Under the pieces are notes generated by a model, which saw only the letters and a list, made by a program, of their open reading frames with translations, did not search any database and was not told where the DNA came from. Positions 6,657-8,829 of a stretch of DNA of 8,829 nt are shown here, in pieces. The stretch is from an uncultured Nitrospinaceae bacterium. Lineage in GTDB: Bacteria; Nitrospinota; Nitrospinia; Nitrospinales; VA-1. The position numbers and the translations under genes were made by a program. Location: assembly GCA_938073925.1 (NCBI GenBank), contig CALJGH010000200.1:1-8829 (forward strand), written 5' to 3'. Each line of letters starts with the position of its first letter. Position 1 is the stretch's first letter.

Positions 6657-8249
6657 ATGGATAACTTTCAGGATTTTCTAGGACAACTCGGCGAACGATT
6701 TAACCAACTTTCGCAAGGTAAAAAGGTTGCCGCACTTTCTTTGGTGGCTTTGGCTCTTGCATCGCTACTTGTGATGTCTTTATGGCTGAAGGCACCCGAC
6801 TATCAGCTTTTATATGCGAACCTTTCACAGGAAGATGCAGGAGCAATTGTAGAAAAACTGAAAAACCAAAAAATCCCTTATGAGGTATCAAATGGTGGAC
6901 GTACTATTCGTGTCGCTTCCGACATGATTCACGAAACCCGTTTGCAACTTGCTGGTGAAGGATTGCCTGAAGGCTCTGATGTTGGGCTGGAAATGTTTGA
7001 GGATACTCCTCTGGGAATGACAGATTTTATTCAAAAAATAAACTTTCAACGCGCTCTTCAAGGTGAGTTGACACGAACAATTAAAACTCTGGATGCAGTT
7101 GCTCAGGTTCGAGTCCATCTGGTGATTCCCAAGGACAATCTTTTCCGAAAACAAAAACCAAAAGGTAAAGCCTCTATCACTTTGAAACTTAAATCTGGTA
7201 AGTCGCTTTCAGAAGGACAGATTCAGGGGATTGTGCATTTGGTTTCCGCCAGCGTGGGTAGTATCGAAGCGTCCAATGTCGTCATCGTAGATGTGAATGG
7301 AAACCTTTTGTCGGGCGGAAAAGAGCCCTCCGAAGGGGCTATGATGTCTACTTCCAATTTCAAACATAAACTACGTGTGCAAAAAGAATTGCAGGCAAAG
7401 ATTATAAAAATGCTGGAAGATGCTTTAGGATCGGGAAAAGTAATCGCCAAGATATCCACCGATCTGGATTTTGAGCAGGTGGAACGGACAGAAGAAATTT
7501 TTGATCCAGATTCACAGGTGGTACGAAGTGAAAATCAGATCTCGGAAAGCTCTGTTGGTTCTATTCCTCCTGGAGGTATTCCTGGAGTGCAAGCTCTCGT
7601 CCCATCTGGAGAGGACTCAGGAAGTGGGGCCGGCCAAGCGGCGCAGAGAAATAAATCTAATGCGGTTTTTAATTACGAAATCAATAAAGAAGTTCGAAGA
7701 ATTTCTAAACCTGTCGGAGAAATTACCAAACTAAGTGTGGCCGTGATGATTGATGGAACAATGGCAGGCGATCCAGCTGAGTATCAACCTCGTACTCCGG
7801 AAGAGATGGCAAAGTATCTGCAAATGGTTCAATCTGCTGTGGGCTTCGATGCAGAGCGCGGCGATGTTGTGCAGGTTGAGAATATTCAATTCGATCATTC
7901 TCAGTTGGACAAAGAAAAAGCGGAAATCGAAAGCGCAGAGCAGATTGATCTAGCATTGGAAGTCGGCAAACTAGTTGTGGGATTAATTTTCCTCATCATG
8001 TTCTTTACCCGAGTCATTCGTCCAATAATTACCTGGATGACGACAACCGTTGAAGTCATCCCCCAAACCGAACAGTTGGGAGGAGCTGACAATAACCCAG
8101 CCGATGAAGAGACAAAAAGGCTCACTGAAATGGAAAACCAGGCAGATAAAATAAGAAAATCAGTAAATGAGTTTGTTGGCCAGGATCCAAAATACACAGC
8201 GGGTGTAATACGAAAATGGATGCGAGAAAAAGTCGCTACTACTGAATAA
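6657..8249 (+). CDS. fliF: Flagellar MS-ring protein FliF
   Basis: 530 residues, normal length. FliF forms the MS ring in the inner membrane, the base on which rod, export gate and C-ring assemble. A short cytoplasmic start leads to the first membrane helix (~24-44). The periplasmic ring-building domains follow (YQLLYANLSQEDAGAIVEKL; LEMFEDTPLGMTDFIQKINF; VHLVIPKDNLFR), then a Gly/Ser/Pro-rich loop (~296-333), a second membrane helix (~436-452) and a cytoplasmic tail. The last ~30 residues (VNEFVGQDPKYTAGVIRKWM) are the conserved FliG-binding segment. fliG begins 20 bp after its stop. The 35-bp AT-rich gap from flgC shows no Shine-Dalgarno, and fliE, which normally sits there, is missing. Confidence 0.97.
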   Translation: MDNFQDFLGQLGERFNQLSQGKKVAALSLVALALASLLVMSLWLKAPDYQLLYANLSQEDAGAIVEKLKNQKIPYEVSNGGRTIRVASDMIHETRLQLAGEGLPEGSDVGLEMFEDTPLGMTDFIQKINFQRALQGELTRTIKTLDAVAQVRVHLVIPKDNLFRKQKPKGKASITLKLKSGKSLSEGQIQGIVHLVSASVGSIEASNVVIVDVNGNLLSGGKEPSEGAMMSTSNFKHKLRVQKELQAKIIKMLEDALGSGKVIAKISTDLDFEQVERTEEIFDPDSQVVRSENQISESSVGSIPPGGIPGVQALVPSGEDSGSGAGQAAQRNKSNAVFNYEINKEVRRISKPVGEITKLSVAVMIDGTMAGDPAEYQPRTPEEMAKYLQMVQSAVGFDAERGDVVQVENIQFDHSQLDKEKAEIESAEQIDLALEVGKLVVGLIFLIMFFTRVIRPIITWMTTTVEVIPQTEQLGGADNNPADEETKRLTEMENQADKIRKSVNEFVGQDPKYTAGVIRKWMREKVATTE

Positions 8250-8261
8250 CAATTGAGGCTT

Positions 8262-8265
8262 GGAG
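8262..8265 (+). promoter_or_regulatory. Ribosome binding site of fliG
   Basis: GGAG lies 4 nt before the ATG at 8270, in the short gap after fliF. It confirms the fliG start and contrasts with the absence of such a site before fliF. Confidence 0.5.
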
Positions 8266-8269
8266 AATT

Positions 8270-8829
8270 ATGAGTAGAAAATATTTAGGTGCAGAAAAAG
8301 CCGCTATACTATTGATGAATGTTGGAGAAGAAAAAGCCGCTCAGGTTCTAGCAAATATGGATGAGCAGGAAATTCAAACCATCAGTAATCACATGTCATC
8401 CCTAGGCAATATTGCCCCTAAGGTAATGGACTCGGTCAATAAAGATTTTTATAACCTATTGGAATCGGGGACAGCTGGGCTGGAAAAGTCTGGAACGGAT
8501 TTCCTTAAGTCTGCCTGGCATAAGGCATTGGAGCCTGACAAGGTAACAGAAATACTAGACAATATAACTTTGCCGGGTAAGGAAATAAGTGGTGGACTGG
8601 AAAAGATTCGCCTTCTTGAACCTGAGGTTATCGTCAATTTCATTAAAAATGAGCATCCACAAACTGCTGCTATAATCTTAGCACATCTGGAACCGGACGT
8701 GGCGAGCCAAGCTGTAAAAAAAATACCTGGGAATAAACGCATGGAAATTGTCCACCGATTGGCTACTCTGGAAAAAGTCTCTCCAAAGGTGCTAAAAGAA
8801 CTGGATGATGCGCTCCAAGCGGAGTTTCA
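8270..8829 (+). CDS. fliG: Flagellar motor switch protein FliG (5' part, cut by the right edge)
   Basis: 186 codons are present of about 335 in a full FliG. FliG is the C-ring protein that binds the FliF tail and, through its C-terminal domain, the MotA stator to produce torque and switch direction. The N-terminal domain (YLGAEKAAILLMNVGEEKAA, about 5-90) is the FliF-binding armadillo-like part. The middle domain carries the hallmark EHPQT (128-132) followed by AAIILAHLEPDVAS, the FliM-binding face. The torque-generating C-terminal domain lies beyond the window. The frame is open to the last base without any defect. It follows fliF in the usual order and should be cotranscribed from the promoter before flgC. 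Confidence 0.96.
   Translation, partial: MSRKYLGAEKAAILLMNVGEEKAAQVLANMDEQEIQTISNHMSSLGNIAPKVMDSVNKDFYNLLESGTAGLEKSGTDFLKSAWHKALEPDKVTEILDNITLPGKEISGGLEKIRLLEPEVIVNFIKNEHPQTAAIILAHLEPDVASQAVKKIPGNKRMEIVHRLATLEKVSPKVLKELDDALQAEF

Overview
The window comes from a flagellated Gram-negative bacterium of rather AT-rich composition. The evidence is a rod, MS-ring and switch gene cluster (flgC, fliF, start of fliG), a Sec-exported AMIN-domain protein, and two sigma-54-type (-24/-12) promoters next to a matching NtrC-family activator. No rRNA, tRNA, insertion sequence or CRISPR array is visible. The lineage cannot be fixed from sequence alone. Deltaproteobacteria-like or Nitrospinota-like groups would fit the gene content, but that is only a guess.

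Layout. Positions 1-550 (minus strand, running off the left edge) hold the 5' part of a gene for a probable GAF-like sensor protein. Its reading frame is broken twice, both times at a homopolymer run. A divergent intergenic region follows, with a near-consensus sigma-54 promoter at 594-609. Three genes then read rightward: a secreted AMIN-TPR protein (642-3242), a soluble PAS histidine kinase of the FlrB/FleS/NtrB type (3291-4568), and its NtrC-family response regulator (4558-5931, overlapping the kinase). A 252-bp non-coding region (5932-6183) contains a dyad, a second sigma-54 promoter (6092-6107) and a hairpin at the expected mRNA 5' end. The flagellar basal-body genes flgC (6184-6621), fliF (6657-8249) and fliG (from 8270, cut by the right edge) complete the window.

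How the parts may work together (inference). The kinase and regulator resemble FlrB/FlrC and FleS/FleR, which activate sigma-54-dependent flagellar genes. The regulator gene sits just upstream of a sigma-54 promoter driving flgC-fliF-fliG. A second, better sigma-54 promoter stands before the AMIN-TPR gene, which is followed closely by the kinase-regulator pair. This suggests a self-reinforcing circuit: the regulator may drive its own operon and the basal-body operon, with the AMIN-TPR envelope protein made in the same programme. The AMIN-TPR protein is the most interesting unknown. AMIN domains bind cell wall or envelope structures, so it may help seat the flagellum in the periplasm, but its function is not established here. 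Two genes usual in this operon type, flgB and fliE, are absent from their expected places.
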